In this document: one piece after another, positions 42,695 through 51,132 of the stretch
Numbering within the stretch: the stretch's first letter is position 1
Layout of the letters: each line of letters opens with the position of its first letter
Source of the DNA: Chitinophaga sp. MM2321
Lineage (GTDB): Bacteria > Bacteroidota > Bacteroidia > Chitinophagales > Chitinophagaceae
DNA length: 64,000 nucleotides
Direction of reading: 5' to 3'
Assembly: GCF_964033635.1 (NCBI RefSeq)
Contig: NZ_OZ035533.1
Location: forward strand, 1,488,001-1,552,000
Program-made: the position numbers and the translations under genes
Notes under the pieces: model-generated
Databases searched by the model: none
The model's input: only the letters and a program-made list of their open reading frames with translations
What the model was told of the DNA's origin: nothing

Positions 42695-42790
42695 TAATAC
42701 GTTAGCGATGTTTATTTTGTAAATGTAATACGTTTTCGATGTAAAAAACAAATTATCGAAGCAATTTTCATAGATTTGCTACGTAAACGA
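42695..42790. promoter_or_regulatory. Candidate MarR operator repeats
   Basis: In the 121-base divergent region, TAATACGTTAGCGATGT (42695-42711) and TAATACGTTTTCGATGT (42726-42742) form a near-perfect 17-base direct repeat with a 31-base period. ACGTAAACGA at 42781-42790, just before the MarR gene, shares the ACGTnnnCGA core. The periods, 31 and 51 bases, are close to whole helical turns. Confidence 0.5.
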
Positions 42791-42801
42791 ACTAAAATGT
42801 T

Positions 42802-43452
42802 ATGAATAAGACTGTTACACTTGTGAACGAGTGGGGAGATTTTGAGGTGAAACATCCGGAAGGAAGCATTGAAGATTTTTGCAGGTATTATCTTGCCCGG
42901 CAAAATGAGCAAAAAATAAAAGGAACCCTGGTAGGCGGTGTCGTTCCTCATTATATAGACGGGTTGTTAATGAAAATAATTGGCAGGATCAGCAAACTGA
43001 ATATGTTGTATGCCAACAAAGTGCTGCAAGGAACAGACCTGAATCAGATTGAAGAATTCGGAATGCTGATGACGATCAGGCAGGAAAAGAATCCCAGGAA
43101 AACGGAAGTCATTTACGCCAACTTGTTTGAACTTTCGAGCGGTACGGATATGCTGAACCGTATGAAGAAAAGAGGGCTTATTAAAGAACATGCCGACAAG
43201 GAAGACAAGCGTTCCAAGAGGATTGAGCTGACTGCAAAAGGGGAGAAAGTAGTAGAACAATGCCTGGAAAAGATCAGAAAAAACGCAACAATGATGGCGC
43301 ATGGCCTCACTGATGATGATAAAGAACTCGCTGTACAATTATTAAAAAGTATCGAGATAAAATTCTCGGCACTATGGCCCCAGCACCGTACCAAACCTTT
43401 TGAAGAAGTATATGAAAGTATCATGAGTGAGAAACGCAAAAAGCATAAATAA
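42802..43452 (+). CDS. MarR family transcriptional regulator
   Basis: A 216-residue regulator longer than usual for MarR because of a roughly 60-residue N-terminal extension. The winged helix has NQIEEFGMLMTIRQ, then LSSGTDMLNRMKKRGLIKEHADKEDKRSKRIELTAKGE, which includes the D-x-R-S-K-R wing. It is divergent from the DoxX/membrane protein operon with direct repeats between them, so autoregulation and control of that operon are likely. Confidence 0.92.
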   Translation: MNKTVTLVNEWGDFEVKHPEGSIEDFCRYYLARQNEQKIKGTLVGGVVPHYIDGLLMKIIGRISKLNMLYANKVLQGTDLNQIEEFGMLMTIRQEKNPRKTEVIYANLFELSSGTDMLNRMKKRGLIKEHADKEDKRSKRIELTAKGEKVVEQCLEKIRKNATMMAHGLTDDDKELAVQLLKSIEIKFSALWPQHRTKPFEEVYESIMSEKRKKHK

Positions 43453-43462
43453 GTAGGAAGGA

Positions 43463-43477
43463 TGGATGATATCGATA
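43463..43477. repeat. Direct repeat copy 1 (flanks NmrA-AKR-AraC block)
   Basis: TGGATGATATCGATA, identical to 46475-46489. The two copies bracket three co-directional genes. Confidence 0.5.
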
Positions 43478-43626
43478 CATCTAAACGCACATAGATTCCA
43501 CAAGATAATGTCAAAATCACATAGGTTGTCGCCTATACTAACCGTAAATATGGCTACAACAAGCGTAGATTTGGCTACACCTGTTTCTTGATTGTTGCGG
43601 AGCTTTGCATAAACAAAAGCATCACA

Positions 43627-44532
43627 ATGAAAATTATAATAACAGGTTCATTAGGGCACATCAGCAGACCATTAACACAAACGTTGGTACAAAAAGGACA
43701 TACAGTAACCGTCATCAGCAGCAATCCCGAAAGACAAAAAGACATTGAAGCCATTGGTGCAAAAGTGGCTATCGGCACAATGGAAGATGCTGATTTTCTA
43801 TCCGCAACTTTCAAAGGCGCAGATGCAGTTTATCTTATGGAGGCACTTGGTTCGCGCAGCTTCTTTGACCAAAATCTTGACATTATGGCCGCTCATAACA
43901 AAATTGCCAATAGCTATGTACAAGCTATTCTGCAATCGGGGATAAAACGAGTCGTGCATCTCAGTAGTATCGGAGCGCATATGGATAAAGGCAATGGCAT
44001 CCTGGCTTTTCATTATAATGTAGAAAACATTCTGAACAAATTGCCGCCCGACGTAGCCATTACATTTATGCGCCCTGTTGGGTTTTACTATAATATGCTT
44101 GCGTTCATACCAACTATAAAAACACAAGGCGCTATCATATCGAATTATGGTGGGAATGACAAAGAACCCTGGGTTTCCCCGATGGACATTGCTACCGCTA
44201 TTGCTGAAGAAATCGAAATTCAACAGCCAGCGGAGAGAAAAATCCGCTACGTGGCTAGTGATGAGTTTTCTCCCAACGAAGTGGCTGGTATTCTGGGGGA
44301 AGCAATCGGTAAGCCTGATTTGAAATGGCTTGTTATTCCTGACGAACAACTATTGGGTGGTTTAAAAACTGCTGGTATGAATCCACAAATTGCTGCCGGT
44401 TATGTTGAAATGAATGCAAGCAGGCGTGGTGGTGTATTGTATGAAGATTATTACCGCAATAAACCAACTTTGGGAAACGTAAAACTAACAGATTTTGCAA
44501 AAGAATTTGCTGGTGCATTTTTAAAATCGTAG
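43627..44532 (+). CDS. NmrA-like / NAD(P)-binding atypical SDR
   Basis: A 301-residue protein from the ATG at 43627 (MKIIITGSLGHISRPLTQTL); the frame extends 13 codons further upstream, without merit. Rossmann motif GSLGHISRP (GxxGxxx), then VKRVVHLSSIGAH style strand IKRVVHLSSIGAH, and IRYVASDEFSPNEVAGIL in the C-terminal half match NmrA/QOR2-type proteins. It probably binds NAD(P)(H), acting as a sensor or quinone/azo-type reductase. It heads a block with an aldo/keto reductase and an AraC regulator. Confidence 0.9.
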   Translation: MKIIITGSLGHISRPLTQTLVQKGHTVTVISSNPERQKDIEAIGAKVAIGTMEDADFLSATFKGADAVYLMEALGSRSFFDQNLDIMAAHNKIANSYVQAILQSGIKRVVHLSSIGAHMDKGNGILAFHYNVENILNKLPPDVAITFMRPVGFYYNMLAFIPTIKTQGAIISNYGGNDKEPWVSPMDIATAIAEEIEIQQPAERKIRYVASDEFSPNEVAGILGEAIGKPDLKWLVIPDEQLLGGLKTAGMNPQIAAGYVEMNASRRGGVLYEDYYRNKPTLGNVKLTDFAKEFAGAFLKS

Positions 44533-44608
44533 TACATTTAGTCTTAGCATCTAATAGCACTATTATCAGCAAGTTTTTTAGCATAACAATGACCTGAAAA
44601 AATCTTAT

Positions 44609-45490
44609 ATGAATACGCAAGAAATCACAATTGCAGGGGGAAGCAAAAGCCCGTTGAAGGTAAAACGCTTCGGATATGGCACCATGCGGCTTACAGGCGA
44701 AGGCATCTGGGGTGAGCCTGCAAATCGCCATGAAGCATTGCAGATATTACAACGATGCATTCAAAGCGGCATCAATTTTATAGATACTGCCGACTATTAT
44801 GGAGAAGATGTAACCAATCGTTTGATAGCAGAAGCATTATATCCGTATCCCGCCGGACTGGTAATATGCACCAAAGTCGGTGGGGCAAGAAAGCCTGATA
44901 AAAGCTGGGTGCCGTTTAATCGTCCGGAAGATTTACGCAGCAGCATAGAAAACAATTTGCGTACGCTGAAATTAGACCAGATATCCCTCGTTCATTTCAG
45001 GGTTTTAGCAGGCAGCGATGTGCCTTTTAAAGAATCGATGCAGGCCATGTTTGACATGCAGAAAGAAGGGAAAATATTGCATGTGGGCGTAAGTAATGTT
45101 GGTCCTGATGAATTGAAAACAGCCATGGCTATGGGGAACATTGCCACCGTAGAAAATATGTACGGCCATGCACAACGAAGTTCCGTAAGCCTTGCCCACG
45201 GGGGCGAAACGAGGGGCGGGGAGGAAGTGCTTGCCATTTGTGAGCAAAACGAAATACCATTGGTACCCTACTTCTCCTTATTCCAGTCAATGCCGAAGAA
45301 GGATAACAGGATACCGGCGATCGCAAAAAAATATAACGCCACAGACGCTCAGATAAATCTGGCATGGCTGCTGCACCGTTCCCCCTGGATATTGCCCATA
45401 CCTGGCACTTCATCATTAAAACATTTTGAGGAGAATTTAAAAGCAACTGAAATAGAATTGAGCGAAGAAGATATGATGTTCCTTGAATAA
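44609..45490 (+). CDS. Aldo/keto reductase
   Basis: A 293-residue AKR barrel. The tetrad is visible: Asp and Tyr in FIDTADYYGED, Lys in ICTKVGG, and His in LVHFRVL. KILHVGVSNVGPDEL and the C-terminal LHRSPWILPIPGTSSLKHFEENLKA are the NADP(H)-binding segments. Substrate unknown. It lies 76 bases after the NmrA gene and 33 before the AraC gene, on the same strand. Confidence 0.95.
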   Translation: MNTQEITIAGGSKSPLKVKRFGYGTMRLTGEGIWGEPANRHEALQILQRCIQSGINFIDTADYYGEDVTNRLIAEALYPYPAGLVICTKVGGARKPDKSWVPFNRPEDLRSSIENNLRTLKLDQISLVHFRVLAGSDVPFKESMQAMFDMQKEGKILHVGVSNVGPDELKTAMAMGNIATVENMYGHAQRSSVSLAHGGETRGGEEVLAICEQNEIPLVPYFSLFQSMPKKDNRIPAIAKKYNATDAQINLAWLLHRSPWILPIPGTSSLKHFEENLKATEIELSEEDMMFLE

Positions 45491-45523
45491 AGGGTAATTG
45501 CTTTTATACAAAAATAAATAGAC

Positions 45524-46435
45524 ATGCAACCACTCCGCATTAAAACCATCAGCGAATTTCACCGGCTCAGAGGATTGTCCAAACCGGAACATCCGTTAAT
45601 CAGCGTGATAAATGTTGCAGACATAAAACGCGGAAACGATGGTGAGCCGACAAATTTCGTGTTTGATTTTTATTCCATTTCATTGAAAAGAAATTGTAGT
45701 AGCAAATTCAAATATGGGCAGCAGCAGTATGATTTTGATGAAGGTACGATGTTCTTCATATCGCCCAATCAGATTTTCGGAGTTGAACATGACAAAGGTC
45801 AAACAGCTAAACAATCTGGTTGGATGCTGCTCATCCATCCCGATTTTCTTTGGAATACGTCTTTAGCCAAGAAAATAAAACAATACGAATATTTCGATTA
45901 CTCGGTACATGAAGCTTTGTTTCTTTCAGAGAAAGAAGAAACAATCATTGCCAATGTGATGCAAAACATTCAGCAGGAATATCATTCCAATATTGATAAA
46001 TTCAGTCAAAGCGTGATCATCGCGCAGCTCGAATTATTACTTACCTATTCGGAAAGATTTTACCAACGCCAGTTTATTACACGCAAAATATCCAATCATC
46101 AAATCCTGAACCGTTTGGAAGAGATGCTCAACGAATATTTCAAGAGCGACGATTTAATAAAAAAAGGATTACCCACTGTTCAATACATTGCTGAAACGTT
46201 AAACGTATCGCCCAATTACTTAAGTGGGTTACTGAAAGTGTTGACAGGACAAAGCACACAGCAACATATACACGATATACTGATTAAAAAGGCCAAAGAA
46301 AAATTATCCACTACCAATTTATCCGTAAGTGAAATCGCCTACGAGTTGGGCTTTGAACATCCGCAATCCTTTAGCAAATTGTTCAAGGCAAAAACCAATT
46401 TTTCGCCGTTGGCATTCAGACAATCATTTAATTAA
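45524..46435 (+). CDS. AraC family transcriptional regulator
   Basis: A 303-residue regulator with an N-terminal cupin-like sensor (QQQYDFDEGTMFFISPNQIFG) and C-terminal HTH_18: VQYIAETLNVSPNYLSGLLKVLTG, then LSVSEIAYELGFEHPQSFSKLFKAKTNFSPLAFR. It is the last gene of the NmrA-AKR-AraC block and probably controls it. Confidence 0.93.
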   Translation: MQPLRIKTISEFHRLRGLSKPEHPLISVINVADIKRGNDGEPTNFVFDFYSISLKRNCSSKFKYGQQQYDFDEGTMFFISPNQIFGVEHDKGQTAKQSGWMLLIHPDFLWNTSLAKKIKQYEYFDYSVHEALFLSEKEETIIANVMQNIQQEYHSNIDKFSQSVIIAQLELLLTYSERFYQRQFITRKISNHQILNRLEEMLNEYFKSDDLIKKGLPTVQYIAETLNVSPNYLSGLLKVLTGQSTQQHIHDILIKKAKEKLSTTNLSVSEIAYELGFEHPQSFSKLFKAKTNFSPLAFRQSFN

Positions 46436-46474
46436 TTGAATAACCAGGCAGCTACGATATTTACCTATAAATGT

Positions 46475-46489
46475 TGGATGATATCGATA
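46475..46489. repeat. Direct repeat copy 2
   Basis: TGGATGATATCGATA, identical to 43463-43477, located in the 80-base gap between the AraC gene and the convergent aldehyde dehydrogenase gene. Confidence 0.5.
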
Positions 46490-46515
46490 ACTATTACCTG
46501 GTCTCCGGTATGCCT

Positions 46516-47880
46516 TTAGCTTCTCAGGTGCCAGGCTTTAGGCTTCGTAAAAGCACGTAACCCCTGATGTGATAACGTAGCGCCAAAACCTGAATGTTTT
46601 CTGCCACTCCAGGGAACGCCGGCACTCACCCTGTCGCAACAATTCCAGTAGCCGGTGCCTGCATCTATCTGCGAAAGGATTTGCTGTGCCCTGTCCATAT
46701 TATCAGAATAAACCGCAGCAGTCAAGCCGTAGGAGGTATCCTGCATGAAGTGGATAGCGGCTGCATCATCCTTCACTTTCATAATACCTATGATGGGGCC
46801 AAAGCTTTCTTCCTGCATCACTTTCATTTCATTCGTCACATTGATGAGGATCGTTGGTTCAAAATAGTAGCCCTTGCCTGATCCACGTTTGCCACCCTGT
46901 AATAAGGTAGCTCCTTTTTCCAATGCTTCCCTGACCTGCTCTTCCAACACCCTGATCTGATCTTTTCTTGTCAATGCACCGAAATAGACGCCTTCTTCAG
47001 TAGGTGCGCCTGCTTTCCAGGATTGTACCTCTTTTACAAAAGCGGTAACATATTCATCGTACACTTTCTCCTGTACATAAATGCGCTCTACGGCGCAACA
47101 GCTTTGCCCGTTATTATAAAAGGCGCCATCGGCCGTTCCGGCTGCTACGGCTGCTACATCTTTTACATCATCGGTTACATAAAGCGGGTCTTTACCGCCC
47201 AACTCCAGCTGGCAGGGAACCATTTTGGCCGCTACTTTTTCATAAATATGCTTTCCTGTTTTATAAGAGCCGGTAAAGAAGTATCCGTCGAAATGCATAT
47301 CCAGCAAGTGTTCACCGGTTTCTTTTGCACCAACGGCTACGATAAAAACATCATCGGGTACGCCTGCTTTCTTTAATAATTTTTCTATTTCCAACCCGGT
47401 TAAGGTGGCATATTCGGACGGTTTGTACATCACTGCATTACCGGCAATTAATGCCGGAATAAAAACATTGACACCCACCAGGTAAGGATAATTCCAGGCA
47501 GAAATATTGCAGATGACTCCCAGCGGATCGTAAGAGATTTTTTCTTTTAATGCAGGCGTATCGGTGACCCATTCGTCTGCCAGGTATTTTTCTGCATGCG
47601 CGAGCATCCAGCTGATCCTTGTCCGGGCGCCGTTGATTTCATTGCGCGCCTGTTGTAAAGGCTTGCCTGTTTCAGCGGTTAGCACGGCTGCCAGTTGCTC
47701 CTTCTCCGCCTCCAGCAGGTCGTGGAACTTTTGAATGACCGTTAAACGTGCTGCCAGTGTTTTCTTTGCCCAGTCTTGTTGCGCGGCTTTCAGCAGCGTA
47801 TATTTTTTATCCAGCGATAGCTGGTCGTCTTCTTTTATATTGGTGATAATAGCTTCGGTAGCAGGATTAATTATGTTCAT
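46516..47880 (-). CDS. NAD(P)-dependent aldehyde dehydrogenase
   Basis: A 454-residue aldehyde dehydrogenase. General base Glu226 sits in QLELGGKDPLYV and catalytic Cys261 in NNGQSCCAVER. NISAWNYPYLVGVNVFIPALIAGNAVMYKPSE and FTGSYKTGK form the cofactor site. It is the last of five overlapping genes and overlaps the hydrolase by four bases. In the proposed route it would oxidise gamma-glutamyl-aminoacetaldehyde to gamma-glutamyl-glycine. By sequence alone it is a general succinate-semialdehyde-dehydrogenase-like enzyme. Confidence 0.93.
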   Translation of the reverse strand: MNIINPATEAIITNIKEDDQLSLDKKYTLLKAAQQDWAKKTLAARLTVIQKFHDLLEAEKEQLAAVLTAETGKPLQQARNEINGARTRISWMLAHAEKYLADEWVTDTPALKEKISYDPLGVICNISAWNYPYLVGVNVFIPALIAGNAVMYKPSEYATLTGLEIEKLLKKAGVPDDVFIVAVGAKETGEHLLDMHFDGYFFTGSYKTGKHIYEKVAAKMVPCQLELGGKDPLYVTDDVKDVAAVAAGTADGAFYNNGQSCCAVERIYVQEKVYDEYVTAFVKEVQSWKAGAPTEEGVYFGALTRKDQIRVLEEQVREALEKGATLLQGGKRGSGKGYYFEPTILINVTNEMKVMQEESFGPIIGIMKVKDDAAAIHFMQDTSYGLTAAVYSDNMDRAQQILSQIDAGTGYWNCCDRVSAGVPWSGRKHSGFGATLSHQGLRAFTKPKAWHLRS

Positions 47881-48593
47881 CTTTTATGATTTCTTACTTC
47901 ATTAATAAATTGCTCTTTTATTTTTTGTGAGAGCGGATTTACTTCTTTCTCTTTCATCCTTTCAGGATGCCATTGTACACATAGCATAAAACCTTTGCCG
48001 GTTTTATCTTTAAATTCTACCCCTTCTATAATAGCGTCATCGGTGTCAGAGGAGGCGCTGACCATAAGGTTCTTACCAAGGTTAGCAGGATTGATGCTCT
48101 GATGATGTGCGCTGTTTACCAGGCCATGCTCCTGGCCGGTGATCTGATGAAGCAAGGTGTCTTTTTGAATATTCACACCATGTACTTTATCTTCTTCACC
48201 TTTTTTATGGACTTTGTTGGCTGCTTCACCGATATCTTCAAAAACTTTTCCCCCTTCCAGGATATTGATATATTGTAATCCCCTGCAGATACCGAGAACG
48301 GGTATACGTTGTTGTTGTGAATACGCATAAATCTGTTGCTCGAATGCATCCCTTTCAGGCAAAAAGGTAGCTGGTTTGTATGGGTAGTCTTTCTTTCCAT
48401 TGTATAGTTCAGGGTCTACATCTATCCCTCCGGTTAAAACAAATCCTTCGCAGGTTTCGATGTCCGCTGTATTATTTTTTTTAAATGAAAGTTCCACTAA
48501 CTCGATATCTTCTCCCAGATCCTGGGGCGTGAACCAGTTTTCGTAATTTTTGAAGTTGGCTTCTGTATAACTGATCCCTATCTTCTTTTTCAT
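47877..48593 (-). CDS. Gamma-glutamyl-gamma-aminobutyrate hydrolase family protein (PuuD-like class I amidotransferase fold)
   Basis: A 238-residue peptidase C26 type hydrolase. LTGGIDVDPELYNG precedes the nucleophile Cys103 in VLGICRGLQYIN. His209 and Glu211 lie in VQWHPERM, completing the catalytic triad. PuuD enzymes split the gamma-glutamyl bond of gamma-glutamyl-GABA. Here the same chemistry would release glutamate from a gamma-glutamyl acid. It lies 21 bases after the alcohol dehydrogenase gene. Confidence 0.93.
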   Translation of the reverse strand: MKKKIGISYTEANFKNYENWFTPQDLGEDIELVELSFKKNNTADIETCEGFVLTGGIDVDPELYNGKKDYPYKPATFLPERDAFEQQIYAYSQQQRIPVLGICRGLQYINILEGGKVFEDIGEAANKVHKKGEEDKVHGVNIQKDTLLHQITGQEHGLVNSAHHQSINPANLGKNLMVSASSDTDDAIIEGVEFKDKTGKGFMLCVQWHPERMKEKEVNPLSQKIKEQFINEVRNHKR

Positions 48594-48614
48594 CAGTTTG
48601 TTATTTAAAGGTAT

Positions 48615-49787
48615 TTACAGTGCTTTCAGGTACAACTGTTTGAAATCTTCTCTCGATACAGGTTTGGGATTGTTAGGATGTGCAAAATCGGCGATGGCCA
48701 GATCTGCCAGTGTTTCAATATGCTCGGGTTTTACACCAATATCCCGTAGATGATGCGGAATATTTACTTTGGTATTCAGATCGAACAAATATTTTACGAC
48801 GGCATCACCTGTTTCATCTTTCAGGTCCAATGTTCTGGCAATGCGGCGGAATTTGTCTTCAAAGCCGGCGATATTGAATTGCATACCATACGGGATATTC
48901 ACTGCATTGGCCAGCCCGTGATGCGTATCCAGCAAAGAAGATAGGGGATGCGCCAATGAATGCACTACGCCCAAACCTTTCTGAAAAGCAATGGCACCCA
49001 TCATGGAAGCCATCAGCATTTTACTCCTGCTTTCAAGGTCAGGGCGATTGGTCGCTTTTTCCAGTGCGTCTTTAATCAGTGATATACCTTCCAGTGCAAT
49101 ACCATCGCACAAGGGGTGCGGATTTTTTGCCAGGAATGCTTCCATATTATGTGTAAGCGCATCCATGCCGGTAGCCGCTGTAATAAACGGGGGCAGGTCC
49201 ATGGTAAGCACGGGATCTGCAAACACGATCTTCGCCATTAATTTGGGGGAGAAGAGGATCTTTTTCTGATGCGTTTCATCATCCGCTATAATGGCGCTTC
49301 TGCCTACTTCACTGCCCGTACCGGAAGTGGTGGGCACCGTGATAAAATGAGGCACATCATTCGTTACATAAATATCACCACCAATCAGGTCATCATATTT
49401 GAAGAGGTCTTCCCGGTGATTTACACGCAGTACAACCGACCTGGCTACATCTAAAGCGGCTCCGCCGCCAATGCCGATAATGCTATCCCTGGTGGTGTGA
49501 TCCCACATGTCCGTTCCTTTGTACACATCACTTTTTACGGGGTTCTTATGAATATCGCTGAATACCTCTACGGCTATGTTATGGGCCTGCAGGTCGCTGA
49601 CAATTGACTTAAAAAAAGGGAGGGCGGCTATCGTGGGATCCGTAACGATCATAGGCCGTGATAATCCGTTCTTTTGAAGATAAGCAGGCAATTCTTTGAT
49701 GGCGCCTGCACCGAAACGAATGGTGGTCGGAAAATTATACTGGTATACTTTATCGAATGTCATATGTTGCTGCTTAAATGATTTCAA
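48615..49787 (-). CDS. Iron-containing alcohol dehydrogenase
   Basis: A 390-residue group III alcohol dehydrogenase. NAD-binding motif IIGIGGGAALD, then VPTTSGTGSEVGRSAII, and metal-binding segments: Asp in TAATGMDALTHNMEAF, His in GVVHSLAHPLSSLLDTHHG. In the operon it would oxidise the hydroxyl of a gamma-glutamylated amino alcohol to the aldehyde, a step absent from putrescine degradation, which needs an amine oxidase instead. Its first ATG overlaps the end of the ligase gene by 14 bases; an ATG eight codons later is also possible. Confidence 0.93.
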   Translation of the reverse strand: MKSFKQQHMTFDKVYQYNFPTTIRFGAGAIKELPAYLQKNGLSRPMIVTDPTIAALPFFKSIVSDLQAHNIAVEVFSDIHKNPVKSDVYKGTDMWDHTTRDSIIGIGGGAALDVARSVVLRVNHREDLFKYDDLIGGDIYVTNDVPHFITVPTTSGTGSEVGRSAIIADDETHQKKILFSPKLMAKIVFADPVLTMDLPPFITAATGMDALTHNMEAFLAKNPHPLCDGIALEGISLIKDALEKATNRPDLESRSKMLMASMMGAIAFQKGLGVVHSLAHPLSSLLDTHHGLANAVNIPYGMQFNIAGFEDKFRRIARTLDLKDETGDAVVKYLFDLNTKVNIPHHLRDIGVKPEHIETLADLAIADFAHPNNPKPVSREDFKQLYLKAL

Positions 49788-51132
49788 AATATCTTTTAAG
49801 TTCCCAATCGGTTACTGCTTTAGCGTACTGTTTCCATTCCCACTCCCTGGTTAAGGTAAAATGTTCCACAAATTCCGCCCCGAATAATTCTTTGGCAATG
49901 GCAGACTGTTTCATCTGTTGGGTTGCTTCATGAAGATTCTGTGGCAGGATACCATTTGAAACATCTTTGTAACCATTACCGGTCGTGGCGGTCTTTTCCA
50001 GTTTTAAGTTGTTTTTAACGCCATACATACCGGCAGCCAGGCAGGCCGCCAAAGCCAGGTAGGGATTGGTATCTGATCCTACTACTCTTGTTTCCAGGCG
50101 CGTCGCTTTTTTATTACCGGGTAAGGCTCTGAGGGCAACGGTTCTGTTATCAATTCCCCAGGTCAGGGTAGTAGGCGCCCAGGCTCCTTCCACCAGCCGT
50201 TTGTAGCTGTTGATAGTAGGGGCAATCATGGGTAAAATATGCGGCAGGCAATGGAGTTGTCCGGCGATGTAGCTTTTCATGAGCGCGCTCATCTTATGCG
50301 GATCTGTTTCATCGTAAAACAGGTTCTGCCCGGCATCTTTATCCCATAAACTTTGATGTACATGTCCACTGCAACCCGGAAGGCTTTCATGGATCTTTGC
50401 CATGAAAGTAGCCATGATACCATGTTTATAAGCTATCTCTTTCACAGCTGTTTTAAACAGCACCGCCTGGTCGGCAGCTAACAGCACGGGCGCATATTTA
50501 ATAGCCGCTTCGTATACACCGGGACCGGTTTCTGTATGCAGTCCTTCTACCGGTACATCAAATTTAACCAGCAGATCAAACAGGTCGCTCATGTAATCAC
50601 CCTTCAGTGTACTGCGTAGAATAGAATAGCCAAACATGCCCGGTGATAGCGGGGTAAGCTGATGAAAGTTTTTCTGGTGAATACTTTCCGGCGTTTCTGC
50701 AAAGTTGAACCATTCAAATTCCTGTGAGAAAAAGGGTTGGAAACCACTTTGTGTTGTATCCGACAATACTTTGCGCAATAGTTGCCGCGGACAGGTATAG
50801 GCCGGTTTATCCTGTTCATCTATAAAATCTCCGAGGAAAAAAGGGACATCATTTTCCCAGGGGATTTTGCGGAAAGTGCTGAGATCAATTTTTATGAGGG
50901 CATCGGGATAACCGGTATGCCAGCCGGTATATTTCACATTGTCGTACACCACATCTCCCATATCCCAACCAAAGGTTACATCACAGAAAGCTAACCGGCC
51001 TTCGATAGCGGAGGCGAATTTTTCGGCTGCAATATATTTACCTCTGAGCACGCCATCAATATCAGTGACGGCTATTTTTACTTTGCCGGATGGATGTTGC
51101 TTTACATATGCCAGGACTTCCTGTGTTGTCAT
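49774..51132 (-). CDS. Glutamine synthetase family gamma-glutamylamide ligase (PuuA / GlnA4-like)
   Basis: A 452-residue glutamine-synthetase-fold ligase. The N-terminal beta-grasp has VTDIDGVLRGKY. The catalytic domain shows metal ligands in SQEFEWFNF and LHTETGPGVYEAA, His in GCSGHVHQSLW, and Arg in INSYKRLVEGAWAP, followed by WGIDNRT. The short N-terminus and these variants place it with ligases that glutamylate amines rather than with housekeeping glutamine synthetase. Given the permease, the acceptor is probably ethanolamine. It overlaps the permease gene by four bases. Confidence 0.92.
   Translation of the reverse strand: MTTQEVLAYVKQHPSGKVKIAVTDIDGVLRGKYIAAEKFASAIEGRLAFCDVTFGWDMGDVVYDNVKYTGWHTGYPDALIKIDLSTFRKIPWENDVPFFLGDFIDEQDKPAYTCPRQLLRKVLSDTTQSGFQPFFSQEFEWFNFAETPESIHQKNFHQLTPLSPGMFGYSILRSTLKGDYMSDLFDLLVKFDVPVEGLHTETGPGVYEAAIKYAPVLLAADQAVLFKTAVKEIAYKHGIMATFMAKIHESLPGCSGHVHQSLWDKDAGQNLFYDETDPHKMSALMKSYIAGQLHCLPHILPMIAPTINSYKRLVEGAWAPTTLTWGIDNRTVALRALPGNKKATRLETRVVGSDTNPYLALAACLAAGMYGVKNNLKLEKTATTGNGYKDVSNGILPQNLHEATQQMKQSAIAKELFGAEFVEHFTLTREWEWKQYAKAVTDWELKRYFEII

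Noticed and set aside
43798..44349. 183-codon minus-strand frame inside the NmrA gene
   Set aside because: Antisense shadow of a gene with clear family motifs.
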